From an uncultured Anderseniella sp. (GTDB lineage Bacteria > Pseudomonadota > Alphaproteobacteria > Rhizobiales > Aestuariivirgaceae): a stretch of 64,000 bases of DNA. The stretch spans positions 434,001-498,000 of the forward strand of contig CANKYU010000001.1 in NCBI GenBank assembly GCA_947488295.1, in the 5' to 3' direction. Under the pieces are notes generated by a model, which did no database searches, was not told where the DNA came from, and was given only the letters and a program-made list of their open reading frames with translations. The position numbers were made by a program, and so were the translations under genes. This document shows, one piece after another, positions 25,650 through 35,225 of this stretch (position 1 is its first letter; each line of letters begins with the position of its first letter).

Positions 25650-26594
25650 ATGTCAGACCCCGCATCCGAAATCATCCTGCATAATTATCCCCAGTCTCCG
25701 GTGGCCGAAAAGGCCCGGGTCGCTTTTGGCATCAAGGGCCTGGGCTGGCGCAATGTGGAGATTCCGCGCCTGCCGCCAAAGCCGTTCCTGACCGCGTTGA
25801 CCGGTGGATACCGGCGCACGCCGGTGGTGCAGATCGGCGCCGATATCTATTGCGACAGCCAGTGCATTATCAGGGAGCTGGATCGACGCTACCCGTCACC
25901 GGGCTTCTTCCCTGGTACAGATTCCGGCCTGATGTGGTGTCTCAGCCGGTGGACCGATGGCGGACTTTTTGATCTGGGGGTGAAAATCGTTCTGGGGTCG
26001 GCGGGCGATCAGCTGCCGCAGGAATTTGCGGCAGACCGCGGCAGGCTGTATTTCGGTGAAAACTGGGCAGAAGGCCTGAAGGCGGCCAATGCCGGGCTGC
26101 CCCATCTCGTGTCACAGGTCCGTGCGCCGCTTGCCTGGCTGGATCGTCAGCTTGGCGATGGACGTGATTTCCTGCTCGGGCGTGCACCTGCAGCAGTTGA
26201 TGCGCAATTTTATCATGTGGTGTGGTTTCTGCGCGGCCGCTGGGATCGGGGTCCGGTGTTCCTGTCAGAATTTCCGGCGCTGGAAAGATGGGAAGACAAT
26301 GTCCGTAAGCTCGGCCATGGCAGTGTCACAGACATGTCGCCGCAAGACGCCATTGATCGCGCCGGGGCATGTGAACCCGTGCCGATTGAAGGTGAGGACG
26401 GCAATGATCCTCAGGGACTTGAACCCGGCATGCAGGTCACCATATCGCCGGACGTAGATGGCGGCGAACAACCGGTCGCCGGAACGGTAGTGGCGCTGAG
26501 CTGTGACACGATCACGGTTCGCCGGTCCGAAGCTGATACCGGCAATCTACATGTGCATTTTCCGCGCGCGGGATATCGGGTCGAACAAGTGTAG
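25650..26594 (+). CDS. Glutathione S-transferase family protein with extra C-terminal domain
   Basis: A 314-residue protein. Residues ~8-85 form a thioredoxin-like GST N-domain (YPQSPVAEKARVAFGIKGL, then TPVVQIGADIYCDSQCIIREL), and ~95-220 form a helical GST C-domain. The remaining ~90 residues are beta-rich (EPGMQVTISPDVDGGEQPVAGTVV) and unusual for ordinary GSTs. It is probably co-transcribed with the dehalogenase. The substrate is unknown. Confidence 0.8.
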   Translation: MSDPASEIILHNYPQSPVAEKARVAFGIKGLGWRNVEIPRLPPKPFLTALTGGYRRTPVVQIGADIYCDSQCIIRELDRRYPSPGFFPGTDSGLMWCLSRWTDGGLFDLGVKIVLGSAGDQLPQEFAADRGRLYFGENWAEGLKAANAGLPHLVSQVRAPLAWLDRQLGDGRDFLLGRAPAAVDAQFYHVVWFLRGRWDRGPVFLSEFPALERWEDNVRKLGHGSVTDMSPQDAIDRAGACEPVPIEGEDGNDPQGLEPGMQVTISPDVDGGEQPVAGTVVALSCDTITVRRSEADTGNLHVHFPRAGYRVEQV

Positions 26595-26660
26595 ACGATG
26601 CCCGTGTTCGATTTTTGGGGCTGAAACCGGCGCGCTTTCACTGCTGCGAAACGTGTGTTT

Positions 26661-27041
26661 CTACCAATGACCTTTGCGGCGGTTCCATGAATACAGCAGG
26701 TCGGCGAAGCGGTCATACACAAACCGGGCTACCGGTCGAACGGCGGCGGAGCCGGCAAGCTTGCCGAGCAAGTTGTCGCCTGGTGTGCGCAGCCATATTT
26801 CGATTGCACAGTCAGCGCCGATAAAGGTCTGGCCGGTGGTGTCCATGCCATGCAGCCTGCGCCGGACATCTTCAACGCTTGCCGGTATATGGCTGAGCGC
26901 GTCCGGTTCGAGATTGATGTCGCGGAATTCAATGGCCCCGGCCCTGGCGGCCTTGACCAGCCGGTTCGACTGCCATTCGATACCGCCATTACAAACGGGG
27001 CACTTTGTATTGTACCATACGATCAGCTTGGGCAGCGTCAT
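26661..27041 (-). CDS. DCC family (DUF393) thiol-disulfide oxidoreductase-like protein
   Basis: A 126-residue protein with the DCC pattern: VWYNTKCPVCNGGIEWQ with Cys14 and Cys17 in a thioredoxin-like CxxC, then FRDINLEPDAL, and the C-terminal YDRFADLLYSWNRRKG. The family name comes from a DxxCxxC motif; here the acidic residue is replaced by Asn-Thr-Lys. A redox role is inferred. Start chosen at ATG 27041 (MTLPKL). No obvious partner is adjacent. Confidence 0.82.
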   Translation of the reverse strand: MTLPKLIVWYNTKCPVCNGGIEWQSNRLVKAARAGAIEFRDINLEPDALSHIPASVEDVRRRLHGMDTTGQTFIGADCAIEIWLRTPGDNLLGKLAGSAAVRPVARFVYDRFADLLYSWNRRKGHW

Positions 27042-27149
27042 TGTGCGGCCTGTCTCCGGTTCGGGACGGCCATGAAACCACTTTCCGGCCTGACTGCAAA
27101 AGACACACATTGACGCAATGCGTTCAACTGCCGGCTGACTGGTCGGGGG

Positions 27150-28286
27150 TTATGCCGGTGCTCGCGGTGACATCGGCGACGGCTGTGCCAGATGTCTCTG
27201 CAACCTTTCGGTAACGGGTTGGTGAGTGACACACCAGTCCGGGTCATCCTGACTGAATACCGGATTGTTCAGCAAAACGAAGTCCTTGTCGGTTTCGATG
27301 GAGGAAATGTCAGGCGGCGTGGTTGCAAGGAGTTTGATGAAGCCGGCCATTGCCTGCAGTTTGCGAACGAAACCCGGGCGCAGGTCCCGGCGTTCCGCCA
27401 CGGCCTCGCGAACAATGGTTTCAAAGTCTTTTGGTTCGCGCCCGCCAACAACACGCACATCGGCTGTCGGCGCATTCACCGCAAACGTGCCGCGACGGTA
27501 CTCGTCAGCGTAAATCTTCAGTTGTGACACGGCAGCATCGGAATAGTTCGACGGGGGATGTGCCTTGAGCGCCTTCAGCATCATCTTCTCGGAGATGTTG
27601 CGGTATCCGACCCGGCGGCCGAGCGCCTTGCCCATGGCCGCGGCGATTTGGTTCGGGGACAGCAGTTCAGGTCCGGTCGGACGGTAGGTTTTGCCGGCAT
27701 GCCTGGCAGGATCGCACAGCGCGCCAACCGCGACACTGGCAATATCATCATTGGATGGCGGTGCGTTGGTCTTTGCGTCTCCGTCGCCCAGCGGCATGGC
27801 CAGCAGGCCCAGATGAGCGGCCATGTCGAGGACCATCAGGTAGTTATCGGCAAACCAGCCGACATTGACGGTGGTCACCGTCATGTCCGGGCGCATCCGG
27901 ATCAACAGGTCTGCGAGATAGACTTCCCGCGTGAACAGGGAGGGATGATCCCGGCAGGACAGCCACTGGCTGAGCGTCACGACATGTTCCAGATCCGCCT
28001 CAAAGGCTGCGGCGGTAAACACGGCATTGAAGTGCAGGCCGTTGGGTGCAGTTGGTGCGCATTGATAAGCCCTTTGAACTCCTTGCATTGCCGCCTGCAT
28101 GTCGCCCATGGCGTACTGGTTGCCCACGAAAATTTCCGCGCCGGCGCGTTCCAGCGCCTGCGAACGATGATCGGTGCGTCTGACAAACGCGCGAACCGGG
28201 TAACCCTTTTCAAGCAGTTGCAGGGCTGTCGGCAGCCCGGTCTTGCCGGCAGCGCTGGTGACGAGAATTTTCGGCCTTGAAGACAT
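27150..28286 (-). CDS. NmrA/atypical SDR-family NAD(P)-binding protein
   Basis: A 378-residue Rossmann protein. The N-terminal ILVTSAAGKTGLPTALQLLEKG loop is the TGxxGxxG-type nucleotide site of atypical short-chain dehydrogenases, and YPVRAFVRRTDHRS fits NADP(H) preference. The catalytic Tyr-x3-Lys is not obvious, as in NmrA-like sensor proteins. It extends ~90 residues beyond a standard NmrA domain. It is divergent from an HxlR regulator across a palindromic site, so it is probably regulated by it. Confidence 0.8.
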   Translation of the reverse strand: MSSRPKILVTSAAGKTGLPTALQLLEKGYPVRAFVRRTDHRSQALERAGAEIFVGNQYAMGDMQAAMQGVQRAYQCAPTAPNGLHFNAVFTAAAFEADLEHVVTLSQWLSCRDHPSLFTREVYLADLLIRMRPDMTVTTVNVGWFADNYLMVLDMAAHLGLLAMPLGDGDAKTNAPPSNDDIASVAVGALCDPARHAGKTYRPTGPELLSPNQIAAAMGKALGRRVGYRNISEKMMLKALKAHPPSNYSDAAVSQLKIYADEYRRGTFAVNAPTADVRVVGGREPKDFETIVREAVAERRDLRPGFVRKLQAMAGFIKLLATTPPDISSIETDKDFVLLNNPVFSQDDPDWCVTHQPVTERLQRHLAQPSPMSPRAPA

Positions 28287-28323
28287 TGCGATTGATCCTT
28301 ATTGCTAAGCTGCTTAATTCGAT

Positions 28324-28337
28324 AAAGTAATTACTTT
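28324..28337. promoter_or_regulatory. Palindromic operator between NmrA-like and HxlR genes
   Basis: AAAGTAATTACTTT is a perfect 14-bp palindrome, with an additional AAAGTAA half-site at 28344. It lies in the 83-base divergent region. AT-rich GTA-TAC palindromes are typical for HxlR-type regulators. Confidence 0.6.
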
Positions 28338-28369
28338 AAAAAATAAAGTAACAAACCCGTGAGGTCGTG

Positions 28370-29041
28370 ATGGCGAAGGTTCGTTCCTACAAACTGCTGT
28401 GCCCGATTGCGCGCGGACTGGACAGGATCGGTGACCGCTGGACACTGCTGATCCTGAGAGACCTGCATGCCGGGCCGGCACGGTTTTCCGATCTGCAGCA
28501 CGGATTGACCGGCATAGCCGCCAATCTGCTGACCGACCGGTTAAACAAGCTGGTGGCCGATGGCCTGATATCTAAAAATGCCGGTGTTCATGGCACCACG
28601 CTCTACTCCCTGACGGATCTTGGCCGGGGAACCCGCAACATCCTGTTCGACCTGGCGCTGTTTGGCGGCCAGTTTGCGCCGGAAGGCGAGGTTGTCGATC
28701 CGGGCAATATGCGAACCGTTGCGGTCACGCTGGGAACCGCGTGCCAGCGGGTGATCACCTCTGACATCGATCTTGAGGTTCAGTTCATCATCGATGACGA
28801 GCCCTTTGCGCTGGTGGCACGCCAGGGACAGGCCCTCATGCAGGCAGGGCAGGCGTCTGCACCTGATGTCGTGCTGGAGGCCTCCTATGAGGCCCTGCTG
28901 TCTGTCTCCGAGGGTGAAATCGACATGTCTGAGTTCGCCCGGGACCATGCCCGCATTGCAGTCAACACACCGGGCAAGGAGGCCGAACTGATGCAATTGA
29001 TGTCGGCGGCCATTGCTGTCTTCCAGCCGGACAGGCTCTAG
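28370..29041 (+). CDS. HxlR-family transcriptional regulator with extra C-terminal domain
   Basis: A 223-residue protein. Residues ~10-100 are the HxlR winged helix (CPIARGLDRIGDRWTLLILRDL, RFSDLQHGLTGIAANLLTDRL, LYSLTDLGRG). A further ~110 residues look like an SCP2/sterol-carrier-type ligand domain. GAGG lies near the GTG/ATG pair; I chose ATG 28370. Its TAG overlaps the TAG of the convergent RND gene in a CTAG. It probably senses a small molecule and controls the divergent NmrA-like gene. Confidence 0.87.
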   Translation: MAKVRSYKLLCPIARGLDRIGDRWTLLILRDLHAGPARFSDLQHGLTGIAANLLTDRLNKLVADGLISKNAGVHGTTLYSLTDLGRGTRNILFDLALFGGQFAPEGEVVDPGNMRTVAVTLGTACQRVITSDIDLEVQFIIDDEPFALVARQGQALMQAGQASAPDVVLEASYEALLSVSEGEIDMSEFARDHARIAVNTPGKEAELMQLMSAAIAVFQPDRL

Positions 29042-32000
29042 ACCGCAGTGTCATCGGCGACGGCCGGCTTGGGCTGTTTGCCTGACAGGCGTTGTGAGAT
29101 CGAACGGATTGCCACGTAGAACACCGGTGTCAGGAACAGGCCCAGGAATGTCACGCCGAGCATGCCGAAGAACACAGCGGTTCCAAGTGCCTGACGCAGT
29201 TCCGCACCCGGCCCGCTGGCGATCACCAGCGGAACGACGCCGAGGATGAACGCAAATGCGGTCATCAGGATGGGTCGCAGGCGCAGCCGGCAGGCGTTGA
29301 CAATGGCATCGAGAAGCGGCTTGCCGTCGTCTTCCTCCTGCCGGGCAAACTCGACAATCAAAATGGCGTTCTTGGCTGCCAGGCCGACCAGCACGATCAG
29401 GCCGATCTGGGTCAGGATGTTGTTGTCCATGCCGCGCAGCATGACCCCGAGCAGCGCAGCCAGCATGGACAGCGGTACGATCAGCATGATCGCCATGGGC
29501 AGGGTCCAGCTTTCGTATTGTGCCGCCAGCAGCAGGAACACCACCGCGATGGCGAGCGCAAACAGGAACAAGGCGGTATTTCCGGTCTGTTTTTCCTGCA
29601 GCGCCAGCTCGGTCCATTCAAACGTCATGCCCTGCGGCAGGTTCTGCGCAGCCATGTTTTCCATGATTTCCAGTGCTTCGCCGGTTGAGACACCGGGCGC
29701 TGTCGCACCCTGCAGCGGCACCGACACGAACTGGTTGTAGCGCTGGACAAGATAAGGACCGCTGGTATCGCGGATTTCGACAAGGGTGCCCAGCGGCACC
29801 AGCGCGCCGGTGGTCGAGCGCACCTTGAGCCGGGCAATGTCTTCCTTCTCCAGCCTGAACGACTGGTCTGCCTGCATGCGCACGTCATAGCGCCTGCCGA
29901 ACGCGGTGAAATCGTTCACGAAGGATGAGCCGAGATTGAGCTCCAGCGTTTCGAAAATGGCCCCGATGGATACCTGCAACTGCTGGGCTTTGACCCGGTC
30001 TATCTCCAGATAGTAGGACGGGCTGGAATTGGAGAAGGTGGTGAAGACGCGGTCAACGCCCGCTGTCTGTTGTGCCTGTCCCATCATGGCGAAGGCAGTA
30101 GCCAGCGGGCGGTCCATCTTGGTGCCGCTGCGTTCCTGGATCTGCATCTTGAAGCCGCCGCCCTGGCCAACACCACGCACCGATGGCGGCTCAATGGCTA
30201 TGATAAACGCTTCCTCGATCTGTTGCAGGCGTCCGAACAGTGACCCGATGATCTGTTGTGATGACTGGCCCTCCTGGTTGCGTTCGGCGAAGTCGTCAAA
30301 TGTCGCGAATATAGCCGCCGCGTTGGTGGCTGACGTAAATGTCGCGCCGGAAAAACCAGCAAAGGCGACGGCATCCTTGACACCGGGGGTCTCCTTGATG
30401 ATCTCGGTTGCGCGCTGAACAACCTTGTCGGTTCGATCCAGTGAAGCGCCTTCTGGCAACTGGATGGCAACAATGCCGTAGCCCTGATCGGTTTGCGGAA
30501 TGAACCCGCCGGGCACCTTGCCGAATGTCCACACGGTGAGGCCGATGAGACCGGCGTAAATCACCAGACCCATAACGGTGCGGCGCGACACAAACCCAAC
30601 CGCGCGGGCATAGCCATTGCTCGTCCTGTCGAAACCGGAATTGAACTTGTCTGCTGCCCAACCGCCGGCTCTGGCCAGGATGGAATTGGACCTGGGCGCA
30701 TCATGGGGCTTCAACAGCAAGGCCGCCAGTGCCGGTGACAGGGTCAGCGAGTTGATAGCAGAAATGACCGTAGACGTGGCGATGGTGATGGCGAACTGCT
30801 TGTAGAACGCACCGGAGATACCCGGCACGAAGGCGGTCGGGATAAACACGGCAACAAGCACCAGCGAGATGGCAATGACCGCTGAACCAACCTCATCAAT
30901 TGTCTGGTGCGAGGCTTGTCTGGGTGACATTCCGTTGGCGATATTGCGTTCAACGTTTTCCACAACCACGATGGCATCGTCGACCACGATGCCGATGGCG
31001 AGAACCAAACCGAACAGTGTCAGTGTGTTGAGCGAAAACCCAAACGTCAACATCACCATGAACGTGCCAATCAGGGAGACGGGTATGGCCACGATTGGAA
31101 TGATCGCCGTGCGCCAGGATTGCAGGAATACAACAACCACCAGCACAACCAGCAGGATCGCCTCAAACAGCGTCTTGTAGACCTCGTTTACGGACTCCGC
31201 GATGAACTCGGTCGGGTTGTAGACGATCTGGTATTCGATGCCGGGCGGAAACGATGATTTCAGCTGCTCCATGGCAGCGATGATTTCCTCGGAACTTTGC
31301 AAGGCATTGGTTCCGGGACGCTGGAAGATCGCCAGCGCAACCGCTGGTTTGCCGTTGAGATACGAATTGGTTGTGTAGCTCTTGGCGCCGATTTCCACCC
31401 GCGCCACGTCCTGCAGCCGGATCAGGCGGCCGTCATCGCCGGCCTTGACGATCACATTACGGAACTGGCGTACGTTGGAAAACCGGCCCTGGGTGGTGAC
31501 CGTGAAGGTCACGTCATTGTCGCTTGGTGCCGGTTCGGCGCCGATTGAGCCGCCCGATACCTGCACATTCTGTTCGCGCAGGGAGGCCAGCAGGTCGGCG
31601 GCAGTCATGCCGTACGAGGCGAGTTTTTCAGGGTCGATCCAGACCCGCAGCGAATACTCCCGTTCCCCGAAAATCGTCAGGTCGCCGACACCGTCCAGCC
31701 GCACCAGCACATCGCGCACATTGTTGCGGGCATAGTTGGAAACGTAGAGCTGATCCAGGCTGTCGTCGGGCGACAGCATGTGAACCACCATCATCAGGTC
31801 AGGCGAGCTTTTGCGGGTGGTGATGCCGACGCGGCGCACTTCTTCGGGCAGGCGGGGCTCGGCAATCGCCACCCGGTTCTGTACCAGGACCTGGGCATCG
31901 TCCAGATCAGTGCCGCTCTTGAAGGTGATGGTCAGCGCCATGGTGCCGGCACTGGTCGAGTAGGACGACATGTACAGCATGTTCTCAATGCCGTTGATCT

Positions 32001-32208
32001 CCTCCTCGATCGGTGCCGCGACGGTTTCAGCGACCGTTTCCGCATCTGCGCCGGAGTAATTTGCCGTCACCACGATGGTCGGAGGCGCGATGTCGGGATA
32101 TTGACCGACAGGCAGTTGAAAATAGGAAATGGCCCCCATCAGCACGATCAGGATCGAGATCACGCTGGCAAATATGGGCCGGTCGATGAAGAAGTGGGCA
32201 AAGCGCAT
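29038..32208 (-). CDS. RND multidrug efflux transporter, HAE1 (AcrB/MexB) family
   Basis: A 1056-residue inner-membrane proton antiporter of full family length. It starts MRFAHFFIDRPIFASVISIL as AcrB homologues do. The proton-relay acids are in GIVVDDAIVVVENVER (TM4), and the C-terminal half repeats the porter/membrane layout. It follows a periplasmic adaptor gene by 12 bases. No outer-membrane channel gene is adjacent, so it must borrow a TolC-like protein. Substrates cannot be predicted. Confidence 0.95.
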   Translation of the reverse strand: MRFAHFFIDRPIFASVISILIVLMGAISYFQLPVGQYPDIAPPTIVVTANYSGADAETVAETVAAPIEEEINGIENMLYMSSYSTSAGTMALTITFKSGTDLDDAQVLVQNRVAIAEPRLPEEVRRVGITTRKSSPDLMMVVHMLSPDDSLDQLYVSNYARNNVRDVLVRLDGVGDLTIFGEREYSLRVWIDPEKLASYGMTAADLLASLREQNVQVSGGSIGAEPAPSDNDVTFTVTTQGRFSNVRQFRNVIVKAGDDGRLIRLQDVARVEIGAKSYTTNSYLNGKPAVALAIFQRPGTNALQSSEEIIAAMEQLKSSFPPGIEYQIVYNPTEFIAESVNEVYKTLFEAILLVVLVVVVFLQSWRTAIIPIVAIPVSLIGTFMVMLTFGFSLNTLTLFGLVLAIGIVVDDAIVVVENVERNIANGMSPRQASHQTIDEVGSAVIAISLVLVAVFIPTAFVPGISGAFYKQFAITIATSTVISAINSLTLSPALAALLLKPHDAPRSNSILARAGGWAADKFNSGFDRTSNGYARAVGFVSRRTVMGLVIYAGLIGLTVWTFGKVPGGFIPQTDQGYGIVAIQLPEGASLDRTDKVVQRATEIIKETPGVKDAVAFAGFSGATFTSATNAAAIFATFDDFAERNQEGQSSQQIIGSLFGRLQQIEEAFIIAIEPPSVRGVGQGGGFKMQIQERSGTKMDRPLATAFAMMGQAQQTAGVDRVFTTFSNSSPSYYLEIDRVKAQQLQVSIGAIFETLELNLGSSFVNDFTAFGRRYDVRMQADQSFRLEKEDIARLKVRSTTGALVPLGTLVEIRDTSGPYLVQRYNQFVSVPLQGATAPGVSTGEALEIMENMAAQNLPQGMTFEWTELALQEKQTGNTALFLFALAIAVVFLLLAAQYESWTLPMAIMLIVPLSMLAALLGVMLRGMDNNILTQIGLIVLVGLAAKNAILIVEFARQEEDDGKPLLDAIVNACRLRLRPILMTAFAFILGVVPLVIASGPGAELRQALGTAVFFGMLGVTFLGLFLTPVFYVAIRSISQRLSGKQPKPAVADDTAV

Positions 32209-32220
32209 GTCTGTTTGCCC

Positions 32221-33378
32221 TTAGTTCTTGGCTGCGACAGGGGGAAGTTCCTGCAATTGGGGATCTATGGTCATGCCCGGACGAACCCTGGCAAGGCCGT
32301 TGACCACGATGGTTTCGCCCCCCTTGAGGCCGGTGCGAACCAGGCGATAACCGTCAATGCGCGGGCCGGGCCTGATGACGGTAGGCGTGAGAACGTTGTT
32401 TTCACCTACCACGAACACGATGCGCCGGTTCTGATCCGTCCCGACAGCCTGATCCGGTATCAGCACGCCTTCATACTCGTTGGATCCGGGAATCGATATG
32501 CGCCCGAACAGGCCGGGCTGCAGGAACAGGTCGCTATTGGTAATGACAGCACGTCCGCGCATGGTGCCGGTTGCGTTGTCGATGCGGTTGTTGAGAAAAT
32601 CAAGGTTGCCGGTGTGCTTCGGTTCGTCCTCGTCGGTGAGCTGTATCTTCACCTCATAGGGCGCCAATCTGCCGGATGGCCCTGTGCCGTTGCGGCCCAA
32701 TCTGGAATAGGCAAGGTAGGAACGCTCATCCACATCGAAATAGAAGTAGATCGGGTCAAGTGACACGATTGAGGCCAGTACCGTGGAATTGGCCTGAACG
32801 AGGTTGCCGATCGATATCAGGTTGCGTCCGATACGCCCTTTAACCGGCGAATAGATTTTGGTGTAACCGAGGTTCAACTGGGCAGTGCGAAGCCGCGCGG
32901 TGGCACCGGCAAGCTCTGCCTGTGCGGCCAGGTATTCCTGGCGTCGCTGGTCCTGGGTAGATGCGGCAATGGTGCCGGAAGTGCGGAGTTTCTGTCCGCG
33001 CTCGAACTCTTCCTTGGTCAGGTCAAGGCGGCTCTGTGCGACTTCAACACTGGACTGGGCATTTTCGAGTTCTGCCTGGAATTGCTTCTGGTCGATGGTG
33101 AACAGCAGATCGCCGGCCTCGACCAGAGCGCCGTCCTCGAAGTGGATTTCCTGCAGGTAGCCCGCGACGCGGGCGCGGAGTTCGACATCTTCCTGCGCTT
33201 CAAACCGTCCGGTGAAGACATCGGTTTCGACAATCTTTTTGACGACCGGTTTGGCAACGCTGATCTTGGGGGCCGGCGGCGGCGCCGTCTCGGACTTCGG
33301 CGCTTCGTCGCAGGCTGTCAGAAGCAACGCGCATGCAAACAATGCAGCGGCAGGCAGCGATATTTTACCTGTTGGCAT
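32221..33378 (-). CDS. RND efflux periplasmic adaptor (membrane fusion) lipoprotein
   Basis: A 385-residue HlyD/AcrA-type adaptor. The N-terminus is a lipoprotein signal (ALLLTACDE, lipidated Cys). It is followed by a beta-barrel/lipoyl half (FTGRFEAQEDVELRARVAGYLQEI), a coiled-coil hairpin around residues 95-160 and the second lipoyl half (KIYSPVKGRIGRNLISIGNLV). ATG 33378 has AGGA 7 bases upstream. It links the RND pump to an outer-membrane factor. Confidence 0.93.
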   Translation of the reverse strand: MPTGKISLPAAALFACALLLTACDEAPKSETAPPPAPKISVAKPVVKKIVETDVFTGRFEAQEDVELRARVAGYLQEIHFEDGALVEAGDLLFTIDQKQFQAELENAQSSVEVAQSRLDLTKEEFERGQKLRTSGTIAASTQDQRRQEYLAAQAELAGATARLRTAQLNLGYTKIYSPVKGRIGRNLISIGNLVQANSTVLASIVSLDPIYFYFDVDERSYLAYSRLGRNGTGPSGRLAPYEVKIQLTDEDEPKHTGNLDFLNNRIDNATGTMRGRAVITNSDLFLQPGLFGRISIPGSNEYEGVLIPDQAVGTDQNRRIVFVVGENNVLTPTVIRPGPRIDGYRLVRTGLKGGETIVVNGLARVRPGMTIDPQLQELPPVAAKN

Positions 33379-33499
33379 GTTCAAATCCTTACGAGGTCGG
33401 ACCACCCGGTGTTCAGGCGTCCTTCAGTGCGTACGCTCAGGCGTGTTTACACTACGGAAAAAATCCCATTACGGATTATTGTGATGATCAGTGCATTGC

Positions 33500-33515
33500 A
33501 CGTCAAATATGACGT
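33500..33515. promoter_or_regulatory. Palindrome upstream of the RND operon
   Basis: ACGTCA-AATA-TGACGT is a perfect inverted repeat in the 161-base gap between the K+ channel stop and the adaptor start. A second, shorter palindrome, GTGT-TT-ACAC, is at 33443-33452. It is a candidate TetR-type operator, though no regulator gene is adjacent. Confidence 0.4.
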
Positions 33516-33539
33516 TTTCGAGATATTGGCCGGGAGCAT

Positions 33540-33968
33540 CTAATCGGCAAGGTGGTTTGGCAGGAGTTTGCCGAATACCGCCACCAGGAAGGCGGTGCTA
33601 AGTCCGAAACTCAGCACACCGTTGACTGACGCGAACGCGCCGTACAGGCGGATGTTTTCAGCCAGAACGAGATCGCCATAACCCAGTGTCGTATAGGTGA
33701 CGAGCGCGAAGTAAACCGCTGTGCCGGGATCAGTGAAAGCGCCGAACGCAATGAAAGACACTGCCCACAGCCACACCTGAACCGAGTGGGAAAACACTAT
33801 CACGATGATCGCGGTGCTCAGCAGTATCGCCGTAGACAGCAGAGGTCCCGAAGCCCACAATTTCCTGTTCAGTGACTTCAAAAGCCTTATGTCGATTATC
33901 AGGAATCCGATATGCAAAAGCAGGCATATGCCCAGCATTACTGTCCCCCAGACCATCTGACCCGACAT
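33540..33968 (-). CDS. Two-pore-helix type potassium channel family protein
   Basis: A 142-residue membrane protein. It has two or three N-terminal hydrophobic helices, a pore helix and the K+ selectivity filter VTYTTLGYGDLVL around residues 91-103, followed by a final inner helix (VLSFGLSTAFLVAVFGKL). It lacks a cytoplasmic RCK or cyclic-nucleotide domain, so it is a minimal pore of the Ion_trans_2 family. The gating signal is unknown. Confidence 0.88.
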   Translation of the reverse strand: MSGQMVWGTVMLGICLLLHIGFLIIDIRLLKSLNRKLWASGPLLSTAILLSTAIIVIVFSHSVQVWLWAVSFIAFGAFTDPGTAVYFALVTYTTLGYGDLVLAENIRLYGAFASVNGVLSFGLSTAFLVAVFGKLLPNHLAD

Positions 33969-34044
33969 GGTTTTCCTCTTGTATCAATACCTTGAGAACC
34001 TAAGCAGCAAAATCCGGAAGTTTTCAACCCCCGCACGAGATCGA

Positions 34045-34953
34045 TCACACCGGGGTCAGACCGGCCGACCTTTGCCTGAGCAGATAGACGATGAGCGACG
34101 TGGCCGCCGCGAACACCACGAAGTACACCAGTCCGGCTTCGATAAGCGCCGTGCCACCCACCAGCAATGGCGGGCCGCTTTGCTCGATCTCGATCAGGCT
34201 GGTGTTGCCGGTGCCGGAAAATGCCAGCCCGAAGATCGAGACCTGAGTAAAGTCCCAGGCAAAATGAAAGCCGACACCAAACCAGATCGAATTGAAAAAA
34301 TGCAATGCCGCGATGTAGAAGCCCGCAATGATCATCAGGTTGAACAATGCGATGATGCCAAACTGGTTATACTGGGCATGCAGGAGCGCGTAGATAACGG
34401 CATTCGCGATTACCAGGACAGGTAGCGGAACCGACCCTTCTCCCGATGCGTAGCCATAGCCGCGATAGCGCACTTCCTCTGCAAAACCGATGCTCGCAAA
34501 CTGAACGAAGCTGGTAAACGCCGACAACAGGAAGACTGAATTGAAGGGATCGGATATCGACTTCACCTCGATCCAGCCGAGCGCCAGCTGAAACAGGAAT
34601 ATAACTGCAAGGATATTGGCCGACACGATACATCCCGAAACCAGCATCAAGGGCATGCGCGCATTGATATCCATGCGAAGTTCGCCCGGATCGCGCCGAT
34701 CCAGATAGCGAAAACACAGGCGCACGAAATAGTAGGTCAGCACCATGGCGACGACGGAGCTGACCACGATGGCCATTATCAGCCAGGCCTGCATCTGCCT
34801 CATGGCATCCGGGTCGTTGGTCGGGAAAAACAGGAACAATGCCGCTGCAGACAGCGGACCAATGAGGAGGGTGCCGGCCGAGCAGATCGCAACACGCAGC
34901 AGCCAGGCATACCAGACGCGCCGTGCCATGAATTCCGCAACCTGATGCAGCAT
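34045..34953 (-). CDS. CPBP-family intramembrane metalloprotease
   Basis: A 302-residue, roughly eight-helix membrane protein. The catalytic EExxxR motif is in FAEEVRYRGYGYASG, followed by a His-containing segment (IYALLHAQYNQFG) and WFGVGFHFAWDFTQ, the second and third conserved motifs of CAAX/CPBP proteases. Start chosen at ATG 34953 (MLHQVAEF), although the AGGAG is 12 bases away. The substrate is unknown; relatives act in prenyl-protein processing or bacteriocin self-immunity. Confidence 0.87.
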   Translation of the reverse strand: MLHQVAEFMARRVWYAWLLRVAICSAGTLLIGPLSAAALFLFFPTNDPDAMRQMQAWLIMAIVVSSVVAMVLTYYFVRLCFRYLDRRDPGELRMDINARMPLMLVSGCIVSANILAVIFLFQLALGWIEVKSISDPFNSVFLLSAFTSFVQFASIGFAEEVRYRGYGYASGEGSVPLPVLVIANAVIYALLHAQYNQFGIIALFNLMIIAGFYIAALHFFNSIWFGVGFHFAWDFTQVSIFGLAFSGTGNTSLIEIEQSGPPLLVGGTALIEAGLVYFVVFAAATSLIVYLLRQRSAGLTPV

Positions 34954-35052
34954 GTCGGTGTGTTTCTCCTGCAGTTTGAGGAATTTGCGTATCGCTGCAA
35001 CAGGGCGAAGTTGAGGCCGGAATTGTATTGCTCGCGAGCATTGCATGGCAGC

Positions 35053-35086
35053 AAAATAAAAAAGCCCCGGATTTCTCCGGGGCTTT
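35053..35086 (-). terminator. Rho-independent terminator (minus strand)
   Basis: AAAGCCCCGGA-TTTC-TCCGGGGCTTT forms an 11-bp stem. On the minus strand it is followed by TTTTTTATTTTG. It terminates the small exported protein gene at 35226-35537, which lies 140 bases upstream. Confidence 0.85.
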
Positions 35087-35225
35087 CATACTGAACGCCG
35101 GGCAGTCTCTGGGCCTGCCTGGTAAGCGGGGCTTGGCGCAAGCCAGGGACGGCACCGGCGATCAGCAAGAGGGCCGTGACACCTCTGAAGGGGCGTTGGT
35201 CGGCATCACGGTCCTGTCAGAAAGC

